A DNA stretch of 64,000 nucleotides from Holophaga sp. (GCA_031292735.1 JARLGP010000003.1:1-64000), one strand, 5' to 3'. Positions 1-12,511 are shown, counted from the stretch's first letter. The notes: generated from the letters alone by a model not told the origin. Numbers and translations: made by a program.

Positions 1-32
1 TTACCATGGTTCGTTCCTTCCCGAAGATGACC

Positions 33-2549
33 TCATCGCTGCCAGCAGATCCATGGGGCTTCCAGGGGGACCGCGGCCCCCGGGCAGCGCGCCACCGCCC
101 GGACGGTGTAGTCGGACAGCGGCCGGGCCGCGGGCACGGCGGCCCGGAACAGGTGGCCGTCCGCGGAATCCACCCGGAGCATTTCCCGCCGGAACGGGAC
201 ACCGTCGGGGCCGTCGGCATAGAGCTCGATCCGCACGATCTCCGGATCCAACTGGTTGAACTGGACCTGGACCTGGAAGACATGCTGGTCATCCTGGGTT
301 TCCACCCGGGTCTGGCCGAAGCTCAAGGTGGCCCAGCCCTGCTCCAGGCGGTGCCGCGCCTCCACCTGGCGCCGGCCCAGCGCCCCCTGGTCCGCCTGAC
401 GCTCGGCATAGGCCTGGGCGGCCGGGAGGTAGTGCCGTTCGGTGTACTCGCGCACCGCGCGGTTGGCCGAGAACTGCGGGGTCAGGCACGCCATGCTCTT
501 GCGCATGCGGGCCACCCAGGCCACCGGGATGCCCTGCGGGTCGCGGTCGTAGAATTCCGGAACCACCTCCTGCTCCAGCAGCCGGTAGAGGGCCTCCGCT
601 TCCTGGGCGTCCCGGGCCGGGTCTTCGCCGTGCTCCAGGCCGTCCCCCAGGGCCCAGCCCACCTCGGGCGTGTAGGCCTCCGCCCACCACCCGTCCAGTT
701 CCGAAAGGTTGAGGCCGCCGTTGACCAGGACCTTCATGCCGCTGGTGCCGCAGGCCTCCCATGGGCGCCTGGGGGTGTTCAGCCAGACATCCACCCCCTG
801 CACCAGCTCCCCGGTCAGCTGCATGTCGTAGTCGCTCAGGAACACCACGTGCGGGCGGACTTCCGGGCGCCGGATGAACCGGGTCCATTCCTGGATCAGG
901 GCCTGCCCGGCCCGGTCGTCGGGATGGGCCTTGCCGGCCAGCACCAGCTGCACCGGCCGCGGGCCGGACAGCAGGCGCAGCAGGCGCTCCGGGTCGGTCA
1001 GCAGCAGGTTGGGCCGCTTGTAGCTGGCGAAGCGCCGGCCGAACCCCAGGGTGAGCGCCTTGGGGTCCAGCAGCTGCCGGGCTTCGGCCACCGTCATGGC
1101 CGGGGCGCCGGAAGCGGCCAGCTGCATGGCCATCCGCTCGCGCACGTGGGTCACGAAAGTCTGGCTGGCGGCGGCCCGGAACGCCCAGATCCGGGCATCG
1201 TCCAGGCCGGCGATGTCCCGTTCCAGGGTTTCCACCGTGCCCAGCCAGCGGTCCTTGCCGCAGGCTTCGGTCCACAATTGGTCGGCCGCCGCGGAATCCC
1301 AGGTGGGGGTGTGCACGCCGTTGGTCACGTGGCCCACCGGCACTTCGGCCACCGGCCACTGGGGGAACAGCGGCGCGAACAGCTGCCGGCTCACCTGGCC
1401 GTGCAGGCGGCTCACGCCGTTCACCGCGCCGCTGCCGCGGATGGCCAGGTAGGCCATATTGAAGGGCTCCGAGCCGTCGCCGGGATCCCGGCGCCCCAGG
1501 GCCAGCAGCTCCGGGAGCGGGATGCCGAGCTTCTGCTCGGCGTAGCGGCCCAGGTACTGCTCCACCAGGCCGGGCGCGAACCGGTCGAACCCGGCGGCCA
1601 CCGCCGTGTGGGTGGTGAACAGGTTCCCGGCCCGGGTGGCGGCCAGCGCCACCGGGAACGGCTGGCCGGTGGCCGTCATGAAGCTGCGGGCCCGTTCCAG
1701 CACGGCGAAAGCCGCGTGGCCTTCATTGAGATGGCAGACCTGCGGGTGGAGGCCCAGGGCCTCCAGCAGGCGCCAGCCGCCGATCCCCAGCAGGAGCTCC
1801 TGCTTGAGCCGGAGTTCCGCTCCGCCGCCGTACAGCTCGCTGGTGATGCCCCGGTGGGCCGGGTAGTTGGCCGCGTCGTTGCTGTCCAGCAGGTAGAGCT
1901 TCACCCGGCCCACCTGCACCTGCCAGGCCCGGAGCCACACCGAATAGCCGGGCAGCGCGATCTCCAGCCTCAGCCACTGGCCGTCGGCCCCGCGCAGGGG
2001 GGTGATGGGCAGCTGGCCGGGGTCGTTGAAGGGGAACAGCGCCTGCTGCGCCCCTTCCTGGTCGATCACCTGGCGGAAGTAGCCCTGCTGGTAGAGCAGG
2101 CCCACCCCGAACACCGGCACCCCCAGATCGCTGGCGGCCTTGAGCTGGTCGCCGGCCACGTTGCCCAGGCCGCCGGAATAGATGGGCAGCGCCTCGCTCA
2201 GCATGAACTCCATGCTGAAATAGGCGACGCCGTCCAGGCTGGAATCCGGATGGGCCTGCTGGAACCAGGCGGGCGCCCGCTCCGCGTCGTGCTTCACGCG
2301 CAGCAGGGTCTCGGCCTTGCCGCGGAAGCCGGGATCGGCCAGCGCCTGCTCCAGCCGGTGCCGGGAGGTGGTCTGCAGCACCGCCCAGGGGTTCTGGGTG
2401 AGCCGCCACAGGGTCGGGTCCAGCTGCCGCCACAGCTCGTCGCCGCCATGGTTCCAGGACCAGCGCAGATCCAGGGCCAGTTCGGCCAGGAGGGCGAACC
2501 CCTTCGGCTGCCGACCCGCCAGGTTGAAGCCGCCGGTGGGTTCGCTCAT
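33..2549 (-). CDS. glgP: alpha-glucan (glycogen/maltodextrin) phosphorylase
   Basis: GT35 phosphorylase that releases glucose-1-phosphate from alpha-1,4-glucans, using PLP as the phosphate-relay cofactor. The 838-residue protein has the short-type N-terminus (DUF3417-like, with DLRWSWNH near residue 30) and the conserved PLP-lysine region EACGTSGMKVLVNGG in the C-terminal half, so both halves of the active site are present. Its ATG overlaps the tal stop by 4 bp, so it is translationally coupled in an rpiB-tal-glgP operon linking glycogen breakdown to the non-oxidative pentose phosphate pathway. At the window edge a minus-strand ATG (5-7) with a GGAAGGA-like ribosome site suggests the operon continues beyond base 1. 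Confidence 0.93.
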   Translation of the reverse strand: MSEPTGGFNLAGRQPKGFALLAELALDLRWSWNHGGDELWRQLDPTLWRLTQNPWAVLQTTSRHRLEQALADPGFRGKAETLLRVKHDAERAPAWFQQAHPDSSLDGVAYFSMEFMLSEALPIYSGGLGNVAGDQLKAASDLGVPVFGVGLLYQQGYFRQVIDQEGAQQALFPFNDPGQLPITPLRGADGQWLRLEIALPGYSVWLRAWQVQVGRVKLYLLDSNDAANYPAHRGITSELYGGGAELRLKQELLLGIGGWRLLEALGLHPQVCHLNEGHAAFAVLERARSFMTATGQPFPVALAATRAGNLFTTHTAVAAGFDRFAPGLVEQYLGRYAEQKLGIPLPELLALGRRDPGDGSEPFNMAYLAIRGSGAVNGVSRLHGQVSRQLFAPLFPQWPVAEVPVGHVTNGVHTPTWDSAAADQLWTEACGKDRWLGTVETLERDIAGLDDARIWAFRAAASQTFVTHVRERMAMQLAASGAPAMTVAEARQLLDPKALTLGFGRRFASYKRPNLLLTDPERLLRLLSGPRPVQLVLAGKAHPDDRAGQALIQEWTRFIRRPEVRPHVVFLSDYDMQLTGELVQGVDVWLNTPRRPWEACGTSGMKVLVNGGLNLSELDGWWAEAYTPEVGWALGDGLEHGEDPARDAQEAEALYRLLEQEVVPEFYDRDPQGIPVAWVARMRKSMACLTPQFSANRAVREYTERHYLPAAQAYAERQADQGALGRRQVEARHRLEQGWATLSFGQTRVETQDDQHVFQVQVQFNQLDPEIVRIELYADGPDGVPFRREMLRVDSADGHLFRAAVPAARPLSDYTVRAVARCPGAAVPLEAPWICWQR

Positions 2550-3658
2550 GGCTTGTGCGCCAGGGTCTCCATCAGCTGGTCGAACGGCTGGATGAACTTC
2601 TCAACCCCGGCGGCCTCCAGCTGGCCGGTCACGTCGTCCAGCCGGATGCCCAGTTCCAGGAGCTCCCCCATGACCCGGCCGGCCACGTCCATGTCGTGGT
2701 CGATGCGGACCTTGGGATCGCCGTGGTCGCGATAGGCGGACAGCGTTTCCAGCGGCGCGGTGTTGATGGTGTCCGGGCCGATGAGGGCCTCGAGGTACTT
2801 CACGTCGCTGTAGTCCGGGTTCTTGGTGCCGGTGCTGGCCCAGAGCAGCCGCTGGGGGCGGGCGCCCGCCTCGGCCATGGGCTGGAACCGGGCGCCGCCG
2901 AACAGTTCCTTGTAGTTCTGGTAGGCCAGCCGGGCGCTGGCCACCGCCACCTGCCCGTGCAGCTCCCGGGCCATCAGCGCCCCCTTGCCGCCCTGGGGGA
3001 AGAAGGATTCCAGCAGCGGGTCCACCTGGGTGTCGATGCGGCTCACGAAGAAGCTGGCCACCGAGGCCACGTGCTTCACCGCCAGGCCGGCATCCATGCG
3101 CGCCTGGATGCCGGCCAGGTAGGCTTCCGCCACCTGCCAGTAGCGCGACAGGCCGAACAGCAGGGTCACGTTGACGTTGATCCCTTCGCTGATGAGCTGC
3201 CGGATGGCGGGCAGCCCTTCGGCGGTGCCGGGCACCTTGATCAGGACGTTGGGCCGTTTCAGGGCGGCCCACAGGCGGCGGGCTTCCTGGAGGGTGCCTT
3301 CGGTATCCCGGGCCAGGTGCGGGTTGACCTCAAGGCTGACGTAGCCGTCGCCGCCGTCGGTCTTCTGGTAGAGCGGCAGGAACACGTCCGCGGCGGCCTG
3401 CACGTCGCCCTGGCTGAGCGTCTCGTAGATTTCCTGGACGGTCTGGCCCTGGCGGGCCAGGGCCGCGATGGCCGGATCGTAGGCGTGGCTTTCGCCGATG
3501 GCCTTTTCGAAGATGGCCGGATTGGAGGTCATGCCGCGCAGGCCGTCTTCCACGATCATCTGCTGCAGGGTTCCGCTTTCCATCAGATCGCGGCGGATGT
3601 AGTCCAGCCAGATGGACTGGCCGAAGGTGCCCAGGCGTTTCAGGGGATTGGTGCTCAT
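2546..3658 (-). CDS. tal: transaldolase
   Basis: Transaldolase moving a dihydroxyacetone unit between sedoheptulose-7-phosphate and glyceraldehyde-3-phosphate in the cytoplasm. The 370-residue protein has the long-type N-terminus (QSIWLDYIRRDLM), the MTSNPAIFEKAI strand and the Schiff-base lysine in VLIKVPGT. The length fits the long (about 370 residue) transaldolase group often found next to or fused with glucose-6-phosphate isomerase. It overlaps rpiB upstream and glgP downstream by 4 bp each, a tight operon. Confidence 0.95.
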   Translation of the reverse strand: MSTNPLKRLGTFGQSIWLDYIRRDLMESGTLQQMIVEDGLRGMTSNPAIFEKAIGESHAYDPAIAALARQGQTVQEIYETLSQGDVQAAADVFLPLYQKTDGGDGYVSLEVNPHLARDTEGTLQEARRLWAALKRPNVLIKVPGTAEGLPAIRQLISEGINVNVTLLFGLSRYWQVAEAYLAGIQARMDAGLAVKHVASVASFFVSRIDTQVDPLLESFFPQGGKGALMARELHGQVAVASARLAYQNYKELFGGARFQPMAEAGARPQRLLWASTGTKNPDYSDVKYLEALIGPDTINTAPLETLSAYRDHGDPKVRIDHDMDVAGRVMGELLELGIRLDDVTGQLEAAGVEKFIQPFDQLMETLAHKP

Positions 3659-4137
3659 GTTCGGCTCTCCTCGGAGGTCAGTGCCGCCACCTTGGCCAGG
3701 CGGCGGCGATGCCGCTCGGCGCCACTGAAGCGCGCGGCGAGAAAGATTTCGACCAGCTCCCAGGCCAGGGCCGGACCGGCCACCAGACCGCCCAGGCAGA
3801 TCACGTTCAGGTCGTCATCCTCGACGCCCTGGCGGGCCGAAAACGGATCCATGACCAGGCAGGCCCGCACCCCGGCCACCTTGTTGGCGGCCACGCAGGC
3901 GCCCACCCCGCTGCCGCAGACGGCCACGCCGCGCTCGACCTCTCCGCGAGCCACGGCGCGGGCCAGCGGCCCCACGAAATCCGGATAGTCGTCGTCCGGG
4001 GTGGGCTGGAGGTCGCCGAAATCGACCACCTCCCAGCCGGCCGCGCGCAGCTTCCCGGCCAGGTACCGCTTCAGCTCGAAGCCTCCGTGGTCGGAGGCGA
4101 GCCCGATGGGGTTTGGCGTCCTGGGTTGTCCGGTCAT
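3655..4137 (-). CDS. rpiB: ribose-5-phosphate isomerase B
   Basis: RpiB/LacAB-family isomerase interconverting ribose-5-phosphate and ribulose-5-phosphate. About 160 residues. The family motifs ASDHGGFELK (phosphate-binding loop), CGSGVGACVAANK (catalytic Cys) and the closing ERHRRRLAKV are visible. The open frame extends upstream to 4206, but the ATG at 4137 is preferred because AGGAAAGG lies about 11 bases upstream and the family starts close to the IGLASDHGG strand. First gene of the rpiB-tal-glgP operon, with a 4-bp overlap into tal. Confidence 0.9.
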   Translation of the reverse strand: MTGQPRTPNPIGLASDHGGFELKRYLAGKLRAAGWEVVDFGDLQPTPDDDYPDFVGPLARAVARGEVERGVAVCGSGVGACVAANKVAGVRACLVMDPFSARQGVEDDDLNVICLGGLVAGPALAWELVEIFLAARFSGAERHRRRLAKVAALTSEESRT

Positions 4138-4248
4138 GGGATCAAAAACCTTTCCTGGTGAGCGGAACATCGCGGGTTCAACAAAAGCATAGGACTCGAA
4201 ACGCACGGCGCCGGGTCAACTTTGCACCATCCATGCCATAAGGCAAAC

Positions 4249-4262
4249 TTGATAATTATCAA
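4249..4262. promoter_or_regulatory. perfect 14-bp palindrome upstream of rpiB operon
   Basis: TTGATAATTATCAA is a perfect palindrome in the AT-rich stretch 112 bases upstream of the rpiB start, between two divergently oriented flanks. It looks like a repressor operator. It resembles half-overlapped Fur-type TGATAAT elements, but the 7-1-7 spacing is not satisfied, so no regulator is assigned. Confidence 0.45.
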
Positions 4263-4347
4263 TTACTTCCATAAATCAGGTCCGGGCCATGGGCCGCTGA
4301 CTCCATCAGAATGAACGGTGCGGTCGTTCAAATGCAAAGGGCCAGGG

Positions 4348-4983
4348 TCACCCCGGGGCCAGGGCCAGCCCCCGGGCCGCCAGCGCCTCGCGCAGCGGCT
4401 GGGCGCCGGTGAACAGGATCGGGTCGAACCCCAGGCCCAGGGCCACCTCGATGTTGGCCGGGGAATCGTCGATGAAGAGGGTCCTGGCCGGAACCAGCCC
4501 GCAGCGTTCGATGGCCCGCTGGAAGAGCGCCGGGTCCGGCTTGGCCAGGCCCTCCTCCCCCGACACCACGATGCGCTCGAACCAGGCCAGGAAGCCGAAG
4601 CGCGCCCGGGCGATGGGGAAGGTCTCGGCCGACCAGTTGCTGAGCGCGTAGAGGGGCACGCCCAGGTCCTTCAGCTCCCGGAGGATGGCCACGGTCCCCG
4701 GGATTTCGCCCTTCAGCATCCCCTCCCAGCGGGACCGCCAGAAGCCGATGAGCTCGGCGAACTCAGGGACCTCCCGCTGCCGTTCCAGGATCGCTTCCGC
4801 GAACGGGCGCCCGGCGTCGATGCGGCGGTTCCAGTCCGCATGGCAGACCACCGCCAGGAACCGCTCCATGTCCGCCTCGTCGGCGAACAGGGAACGGTAC
4901 ACGTGGCGCGGATCCCAGTCCAGCAGCACCCCGCCCAGGTCGAACAGGATGGCCCGCCGTCCCCATTGTCCATGGTCTGCCAT
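4348..4983 (-). CDS. HAD-superfamily hydrolase (subfamily IA)
   Basis: Predicted cytoplasmic phosphatase of about 211 residues. Motif I is ILFDLGGVLLDW (DxGxV variant, in which the usual second Asp is Gly), motif II is the Ser in YALSNWSAE, motif III is the Lys in GLAKPDPALF, and motif IV is the acidic FIDDSPANI. A helical cap lies between motifs I and II. The DxGGV form of motif I is common in the YihX-like alpha-D-glucose-1-phosphate phosphatase group, which would suit a glycogen-metabolism neighbourhood; this substrate is inference. The start was chosen at the ATG 14 bases after the preceding PRC-barrel gene. Confidence 0.85.
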   Translation of the reverse strand: MADHGQWGRRAILFDLGGVLLDWDPRHVYRSLFADEADMERFLAVVCHADWNRRIDAGRPFAEAILERQREVPEFAELIGFWRSRWEGMLKGEIPGTVAILRELKDLGVPLYALSNWSAETFPIARARFGFLAWFERIVVSGEEGLAKPDPALFQRAIERCGLVPARTLFIDDSPANIEVALGLGFDPILFTGAQPLREALAARGLALAPG

Positions 4984-4997
4984 GCTGGTGGCCTCCC

Positions 4998-5795
4998 TCA
5001 CTTGATGTGGGGCGTCCCCACCCCGCCGCCCTGGTGGGGACCGGGAGACCAGTAGGTGGGGCGCTGGTAATGCCGGTGCAAATGGGTTTCGTACGGGCGG
5101 TCCACCACCTGGGTGGGATCCCACAGGGGACTGTCCTTGATGGACTGCCGGGACAGGTCCAGGTTCACGGTCCTTTTTTCCCAGCTGACCGAGGTGGCCC
5201 AGAGCGGCGAGACGAGCACCTTCTTGCCGAACCACCAGCGGCTGGTGTCCACCACCAGGTAGCGCACCGCCCAGGTCTCGTCGTCCACGATGAAATCGTC
5301 CACATGGCCGATGGCGTCGTCGCTGCCCTGGATCTGGTAGCCGCGCACCTCCTCCGCGCTGCGCAGGTGGACGTCGTCGTTGTCCGGGGCGGGCTGCTCG
5401 GCGAGCGCCTCCTCCATCCTGGCGTTGGCCAGCTGGTTGGGGTAGGCGCCCAGGCCCCAGAGGCCGGCGTAGCCCCAGTAGTCGCCATTGCCGTAGTATC
5501 CGCTGTAGATCCGCTCGCGCTGCCGGGAAACCGGCTGGTCGGTGTCGATGCTGGGGCTGTTCTTGACCTTCTCCATGGTCAGCGCCAGGGGGAATTTCTT
5601 CGCCGCCCAGTCCGGCTCGCCGAAGAAGATGGGGGAGATGAGCACCGGCCGGCCGTTGAAGAAGCCGCCGGTCTCCACCACCAGATAGCGGATCGCCCAG
5701 CACTCGTCGTCCAGCAGGAAGTTCACCACCCGGCCGATGTCGCCATCGGTGGCGCTCACCCCGTACCGTTCCAGCTCTTTCAGACTTCGCAACAT
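4998..5795 (-). CDS. double PRC-barrel domain protein
   Basis: A 265-residue soluble protein with two PRC-barrel repeats, roughly residues 8-80 (GDIGRVVNFLLDDECWAIRYLVVETG) and 150-225 (DAIGHVDDFIVDDETWAVRYLVVDTS). The link is rich in Tyr, Gly and Trp, and the tail is His/Pro-rich. PRC barrels occur in photosynthetic reaction-centre subunit H and in RNA-processing or stress proteins; proteins of this double type are usually of unknown or stress-related function. Probably co-transcribed with the HAD hydrolase 14 bp downstream. Confidence 0.8.
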   Translation of the reverse strand: MLRSLKELERYGVSATDGDIGRVVNFLLDDECWAIRYLVVETGGFFNGRPVLISPIFFGEPDWAAKKFPLALTMEKVKNSPSIDTDQPVSRQRERIYSGYYGNGDYWGYAGLWGLGAYPNQLANARMEEALAEQPAPDNDDVHLRSAEEVRGYQIQGSDDAIGHVDDFIVDDETWAVRYLVVDTSRWWFGKKVLVSPLWATSVSWEKRTVNLDLSRQSIKDSPLWDPTQVVDRPYETHLHRHYQRPTYWSPGPHQGGGVGTPHIK

Positions 5796-5964
5796 GGACT
5801 GTCTCCTGGGCGCCTCGCGGCGCTATCAGGCGTATGCATGATCCGGGCCACCCTGGTGGAAGGCCGGAATCCCCAGCCGGGCCAAGGAAGTCCATGGCCG
5901 CCGACCGGCCGGCCTGGGCCGATTCGAGTCAAAACGAATCATGCGTTCCATCGATTTGAAGGCA

Positions 5965-6648
5965 TCAGCCGCCGACGAGCCGCAGGATCAGGCCGAGCCC
6001 GTGAGTGCGGCCCTCGGTGCGCGGCAGCAGCAGGGTGCGCACGCCGAGCTCCGCGGCGCCGGAATCGCCGAACGGGTCGTCGCCCACCATGAGGGCGTCC
6101 CCGGCCGCCGCGCCCAGGGCGTCCAGGGCCCGCTGGAAGATGGCCGGCTGGGGTTTCACGATGCCCACCTCGAACGAGAGCACCACCGCCTGGAACCACT
6201 CCAGCAGGTGCCAGCGCGCCATCACCGGCCGGATGTCCGAATCGACGTTGGACACCAGGGCGAGGGAGACGCCGCGCCGCCTCAGTTCCCGGAGGGTGGG
6301 CACCGCGTCCTCGTAGGGCCGCCACATCTGCGGCATCACCTCGTAGAAGGCCTGGGCCAGGTCCGCGTCCACCTCGGGCAGGCGCGCCATGAGCCGGTCG
6401 AAGGCCGCCCGGTGCAGCTCCGGGGAAAGGTCCCGCTGCCCCTGGGGATCCACCTCCCGCACCTTGTCCCAGAGGTGGTGGACCTGCCGCGCCACGCGCT
6501 GGTAGCGTTCGCCGCCCAGCGCCTGCTCCGCGCCGGTTCCGCGCCCGGTGCGCGCCCAGGCCGCGTCCAGCGAGGCGCAGGGATCCCCCCCGTCCACCAG
6601 GGTCGCGTGGAAATCGAGCAGCACCGAGGTGATGGGCCGGATGCTCAC
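5965..6648 (-). CDS. HAD-superfamily hydrolase at end of the PTS operon
   Basis: About 227 residues, starting at a GTG that overlaps the TGA of the porin gene (GTGA, 4 bp), so it is coupled to the sugar operon. Motif I is LLDFHATLV, with His where the general-acid Asp is usual (DxHxT variant), motif II is SNVDSD, motif III Lys is in VGIVKPQPAIF and motif IV is VGDDPFGD. Likely a phosphatase acting on a phosphorylated sugar, possibly relieving sugar-phosphate stress; the substrate cannot be read from sequence. Confidence 0.82.
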   Translation of the reverse strand: MSIRPITSVLLDFHATLVDGGDPCASLDAAWARTGRGTGAEQALGGERYQRVARQVHHLWDKVREVDPQGQRDLSPELHRAAFDRLMARLPEVDADLAQAFYEVMPQMWRPYEDAVPTLRELRRRGVSLALVSNVDSDIRPVMARWHLLEWFQAVVLSFEVGIVKPQPAIFQRALDALGAAAGDALMVGDDPFGDSGAAELGVRTLLLPRTEGRTHGLGLILRLVGG

Positions 6649-8036
6649 CACCACAGCTCGGCCTGGACGCCGTAGGTGGTGCCGCTGGTCTTGCCGGCGA
6701 AGGTGCCGTTGGCGAAGCTCTCGGCCCCGAGCGCGTTGAGTCCCGCGCGGTTGGTCACCTGGTTCCAGTTGGCGTTGGTGACGAAAAAACGCAGCTGGGG
6801 CACCGACAGGAATTTCGGTTCGGGCCGCCACACCGCGCCCAGGGTGGTCTTCAGCAGCTGGCCGGTGTCCCCGGCGGCGGTGCTGGGCGAACCGTTCGGC
6901 GCGTAGTCGGAGGCGTACTTCACCCGGTCCAGGCCGGCATCCAGGACGAGGCTGAAATGCTTGGTGAGGAACCACATGGGGCGGGCGCCCAGGGAGGTCC
7001 ATACGTTCCTGGAACCGCTGGCGTCCCGGCTGTTCTGGTAGGTGGCCACGGCCTGCATGGCGAAGCTCGCGTTCAGCTGCATGGTGAGTGCGTCCACCAC
7101 GCGCAGGGTCCGGTTGGCCATGGTCAGCGATGCGTCGGGGGTGGGGGCGGGGCCCAGGGCGTTCAGGGTCGAGGAGGCGCCGGTGCCGTAGCCGACCAGG
7201 AGGCTGTTGTCGCCGCCCAGAACCTGGCTCTGCACATGCTCCAGGTAGATGGACACCCCGCTGTTGCGGTTGGCCACCCCGGCGCCGGTGGCGGAATTGG
7301 CGGCCGGCGTGCTGCTGCCCAGCGACACCGAGCTGTACGGCCGGGCCCGGGCGAACTCCAGGCCCACGCTCAGGGAGCCGCCGGGATTGGTCTTCAGGTC
7401 GGAAAGGCGGAGGGCGTGGGTGCCCACCACGTTCTGTCCGTCGATGGTCTGCATGACCGGACCGGTGTTCATGTTGTTGATGTTGTCGGTCTGGATGTAG
7501 GCGTAGTGCAGCTTGCCGAAGCCCAGGTCGATGTTCTCGATGCCGGCGCCCATGCCCTGGTTGGTCCAGGTGTAGAAGTCCATGATCTCCACGTGGTGGC
7601 GGTTGTAGTAGCGCTTGCCGATCCACAGGTCGGCGTCCTTGAATGGCGCGCTGTCGCCCAGGATGCCCTTGCCTTCCACCCAGTACTGGGACATGTCCAC
7701 GTCGCGGGTGGAGCTGGTGGTGCCCACGTACTGGGCATTCTGGCCCGCCGAGTAGGGATGCCAGAACTGGGCCATGGTGTACAGCTTGAACCGGGCCCCC
7801 TCCTTGTCCCAGACCACGGCGTCGGCCTCCAGTTCGCCGTAATCCTCGGCCTCGTTGCCGAACCGGTACTTGGTCACCGCCCCGGGCAGCTGGAAGGCGG
7901 CCATCTCGCCCCCGGCCGAACTCACCCCGGTGCCGCCGCGGATGTAGCCGTGGAAGTCCACCGGGAGCGCGCTCTGGGACAGCAGCGGCAGGCCCAGCGC
8001 AACCAGCGTGGGGAATAGAACCATTCGTCGTCTCAT
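6645..8036 (-). CDS. LamB-type carbohydrate porin (maltoporin family)
   Basis: A 463-residue outer-membrane protein with a signal peptide ending near SQSALPVDF. LamB-family hallmarks are the start of the barrel ([11 protein letters not shown]), the [20 protein letters not shown] block, [13 protein letters not shown], and a C-terminal aromatic strand ending in Trp-Trp (ELWW), typical of barrels recognised by BamA. It lies between an EIICB sugar permease gene and a HAD gene, overlapping both, which indicates that it delivers a sugar or oligosaccharide to the PTS permease. The exact sugar is not resolved. Confidence 0.85.
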   Translation of the reverse strand: MRRRMVLFPTLVALGLPLLSQSALPVDFHGYIRGGTGVSSAGGEMAAFQLPGAVTKYRFGNEAEDYGELEADAVVWDKEGARFKLYTMAQFWHPYSAGQNAQYVGTTSSTRDVDMSQYWVEGKGILGDSAPFKDADLWIGKRYYNRHHVEIMDFYTWTNQGMGAGIENIDLGFGKLHYAYIQTDNINNMNTGPVMQTIDGQNVVGTHALRLSDLKTNPGGSLSVGLEFARARPYSSVSLGSSTPAANSATGAGVANRNSGVSIYLEHVQSQVLGGDNSLLVGYGTGASSTLNALGPAPTPDASLTMANRTLRVVDALTMQLNASFAMQAVATYQNSRDASGSRNVWTSLGARPMWFLTKHFSLVLDAGLDRVKYASDYAPNGSPSTAAGDTGQLLKTTLGAVWRPEPKFLSVPQLRFFVTNANWNQVTNRAGLNALGAESFANGTFAGKTSGTTYGVQAELWW

Positions 8037-9826
8037 GCCTTGCCCTCCTTGAGCGCCATGGCCAGTTGTCCCGCTTCCAACCCGACGATGAGATCCCGCT
8101 CGTCGCCCGGCAGCACCATCACCGCCTTCACCCCGGCCGCAGCCATGGCCTTGGTGTCCATCAGACCGGGATCCGCCAGCCGCACCCGCAGCCGGGTGAC
8201 GGCCACGGCCGCCAGCTCCAGCACATTGCCGGGCCCCTTCAGGGCGGCATAGAGGTTCCGGGCCTGCTGCCGCTGGGCCGCCGTGACCTGCGGTGCAGCG
8301 GCTGCCGGCGCGGGTGCGGGCGCGGCGGCCGGGAGGGCGCCGTCCGCCTCGGGTCCGGCGGTCTTGAGGTAGATCTCCATGTCAGTCTTCAGGTTCTCCG
8401 AGGCGGTGCCGAAGATGGCCTGCTCGCTGTTGCCCACCTGGAGCACCTCCGCGGCGCCCATGGCCTTGAGCCGGGCCCGGTCCACCCGGGCGGGGTCCAG
8501 CACCGACACCCGCAGCCGGGTGATGCAGGCGTCCAGGGCGGTGATGTTGAGCCGCCCGCCGAAGGCCAGCACCAGATCGCGGGCCCGATCGTCGCCGGTG
8601 ACCGGCGCGGCCAGGGCCGCCTCGGTTTCGTCCTCGCGCCCCGGAGTCTTGAACTTGAAGAACTGGATCGACCAGCGGAACACGAAGTAGTAGAGCACGC
8701 CGTAGCCGGGCCCCAGCACCAGCACCAGCCACCAGCGGGTGGCCTGGTGGCCCAGGACGTTGAACATCACGAAATCGATGCCGCCCTGGGAGAAGGTGAA
8801 GCCCATGTGCATGCCCAGGGTGTTGGACAGGAACTGGGTGGAGGCCGCCAGCAGCGCGTGCACCAGGTACAGCCCGGGAGCCACGAACATGAAGGAGAAC
8901 TCGATGGGTTCGGTGATCCCGGTGAGGAAGGAGGTGAGCGCCGCGGAGATCATGATGCCGCCCACGTGCTTGCGGTTCTCGGGCCGGGCCGAGCGCCAGA
9001 TGGCCAGGGCCGCGCCGGGCAGGCCGAACATCTTGAACAGGAACGCGCCCGCCAGCACTCCGGCCGAGCGGTCCCCGGCGAAGAACCGGTTGATGTCGCC
9101 GTGCACCACCTTGCCGGCGGCGTCGGTGAACGATCCCATCTCGAAGAAGAACGGGACGTTCCAGATGTGGTGCAGACCGAAGGGCAGCAGCAGGCGTTCC
9201 ACGAAGCCGTAGACGGTGGCCGCGGAGCGCGGGCTGCCCACGGCGGCCCAGTGGGAGAACAGGTTGATGCCGCTCTGCACCGGCGGCCACAGGAACGACA
9301 GCACCACACCCAGAACGATGGCGCCCACCGCGGTGATGATGGGCACGAACCGCTTGCCGGAAAAGAACCCCAGGTAGGTGGGCAGCGCGATCCGGTAGAA
9401 GTGCTGGAACATGAAGGCCGCCATGCCGCCGGCCAGGATGCCGCCGAACACGCCGGTGTCCATGGTGGGGATGCCCATGACCGTGGCCGGGGTCACGTGG
9501 AAGATGCCGGCCATCACCCCGAGGGTGGCGTTCATCACCAGGAAGCCGACGGTGGCCGCCACGGCGGAGACGCCGTCGTTGCCGGTGAAGCCCAGGGCCA
9601 CCCCGATGGCGAAGATCAGGGGCAGGTTGCCGAAGATCACGTCGCCGGAGGCCTTCATGATGTTCGACACCTGGGCCGGGATGATCCCGAAGTGGGCGGA
9701 GCCGATGCCGAGCAGCAGCCCCGCCACCGGCAGCACCGCCACCGGCAGCATCAGCGACTTGCCCACCTTCTGCAGGGAACCGAACAGGTTCAGCTTTTTC
9801 AGGAAACCAAGGAAATCAATGGACAT
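8033..9826 (-). CDS. PTS glucose-family EIICB permease with a second, degenerate EIIB domain
   Basis: Inner-membrane sugar phosphotransferase. Residues about 15-390 are a PtsG-like EIIC ([31 protein letters not shown]). A normal EIIB follows with phospho-Cys434 in LDACITRLR. An Ala/Pro-rich linker (about 485-515) then leads to a second EIIB-like domain in which the Cys position is Ala542 (VAVTRLRVR), so it cannot be phosphorylated. There is no EIIA here; the EIIA is in the fused protein encoded 18 bp upstream in the same operon. Similar to glucose, GlcNAc or maltose permeases. The extra domain may be regulatory. Confidence 0.92.
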   Translation of the reverse strand: MSIDFLGFLKKLNLFGSLQKVGKSLMLPVAVLPVAGLLLGIGSAHFGIIPAQVSNIMKASGDVIFGNLPLIFAIGVALGFTGNDGVSAVAATVGFLVMNATLGVMAGIFHVTPATVMGIPTMDTGVFGGILAGGMAAFMFQHFYRIALPTYLGFFSGKRFVPIITAVGAIVLGVVLSFLWPPVQSGINLFSHWAAVGSPRSAATVYGFVERLLLPFGLHHIWNVPFFFEMGSFTDAAGKVVHGDINRFFAGDRSAGVLAGAFLFKMFGLPGAALAIWRSARPENRKHVGGIMISAALTSFLTGITEPIEFSFMFVAPGLYLVHALLAASTQFLSNTLGMHMGFTFSQGGIDFVMFNVLGHQATRWWLVLVLGPGYGVLYYFVFRWSIQFFKFKTPGREDETEAALAAPVTGDDRARDLVLAFGGRLNITALDACITRLRVSVLDPARVDRARLKAMGAAEVLQVGNSEQAIFGTASENLKTDMEIYLKTAGPEADGALPAAAPAPAPAAAAPQVTAAQRQQARNLYAALKGPGNVLELAAVAVTRLRVRLADPGLMDTKAMAAAGVKAVMVLPGDERDLIVGLEAGQLAMALKEGKA

Positions 9827-9844
9827 GGCGGGTCTCCGGGGCGG

Positions 9845-12376
<2,532 letters not shown>

Positions 12377-12485
12377 GGCTGACTCCTCCCGGCCCGTTGG
12401 CAACCCCTGGATCGGGCATGGACTCCCGTTCAGGGGTGGAAGGACGAACTCGGAAATGACCCTATTGCATTTTCTATTCCGATTA

Positions 12486-12511
12486 TTAACTATAATAATT
12501 ATAATAGTTAA
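12486..12511. promoter_or_regulatory. 26-bp near-perfect palindrome upstream of PTS operon
   Basis: TTAACTATAATAA is followed directly by TTATAATAGTTAA, giving 24 of 26 positions symmetric in an AT-only island within GC-rich DNA. It lies 110 bases upstream of the fused PTS gene and is a good candidate operator overlapping the operon promoter. Confidence 0.6.

Noticed and set aside
4249..4262. Fur box
   Set aside because: TGATAAT-like halves overlap instead of following the 7-1-7 layout, and the adjacent genes have no iron link.
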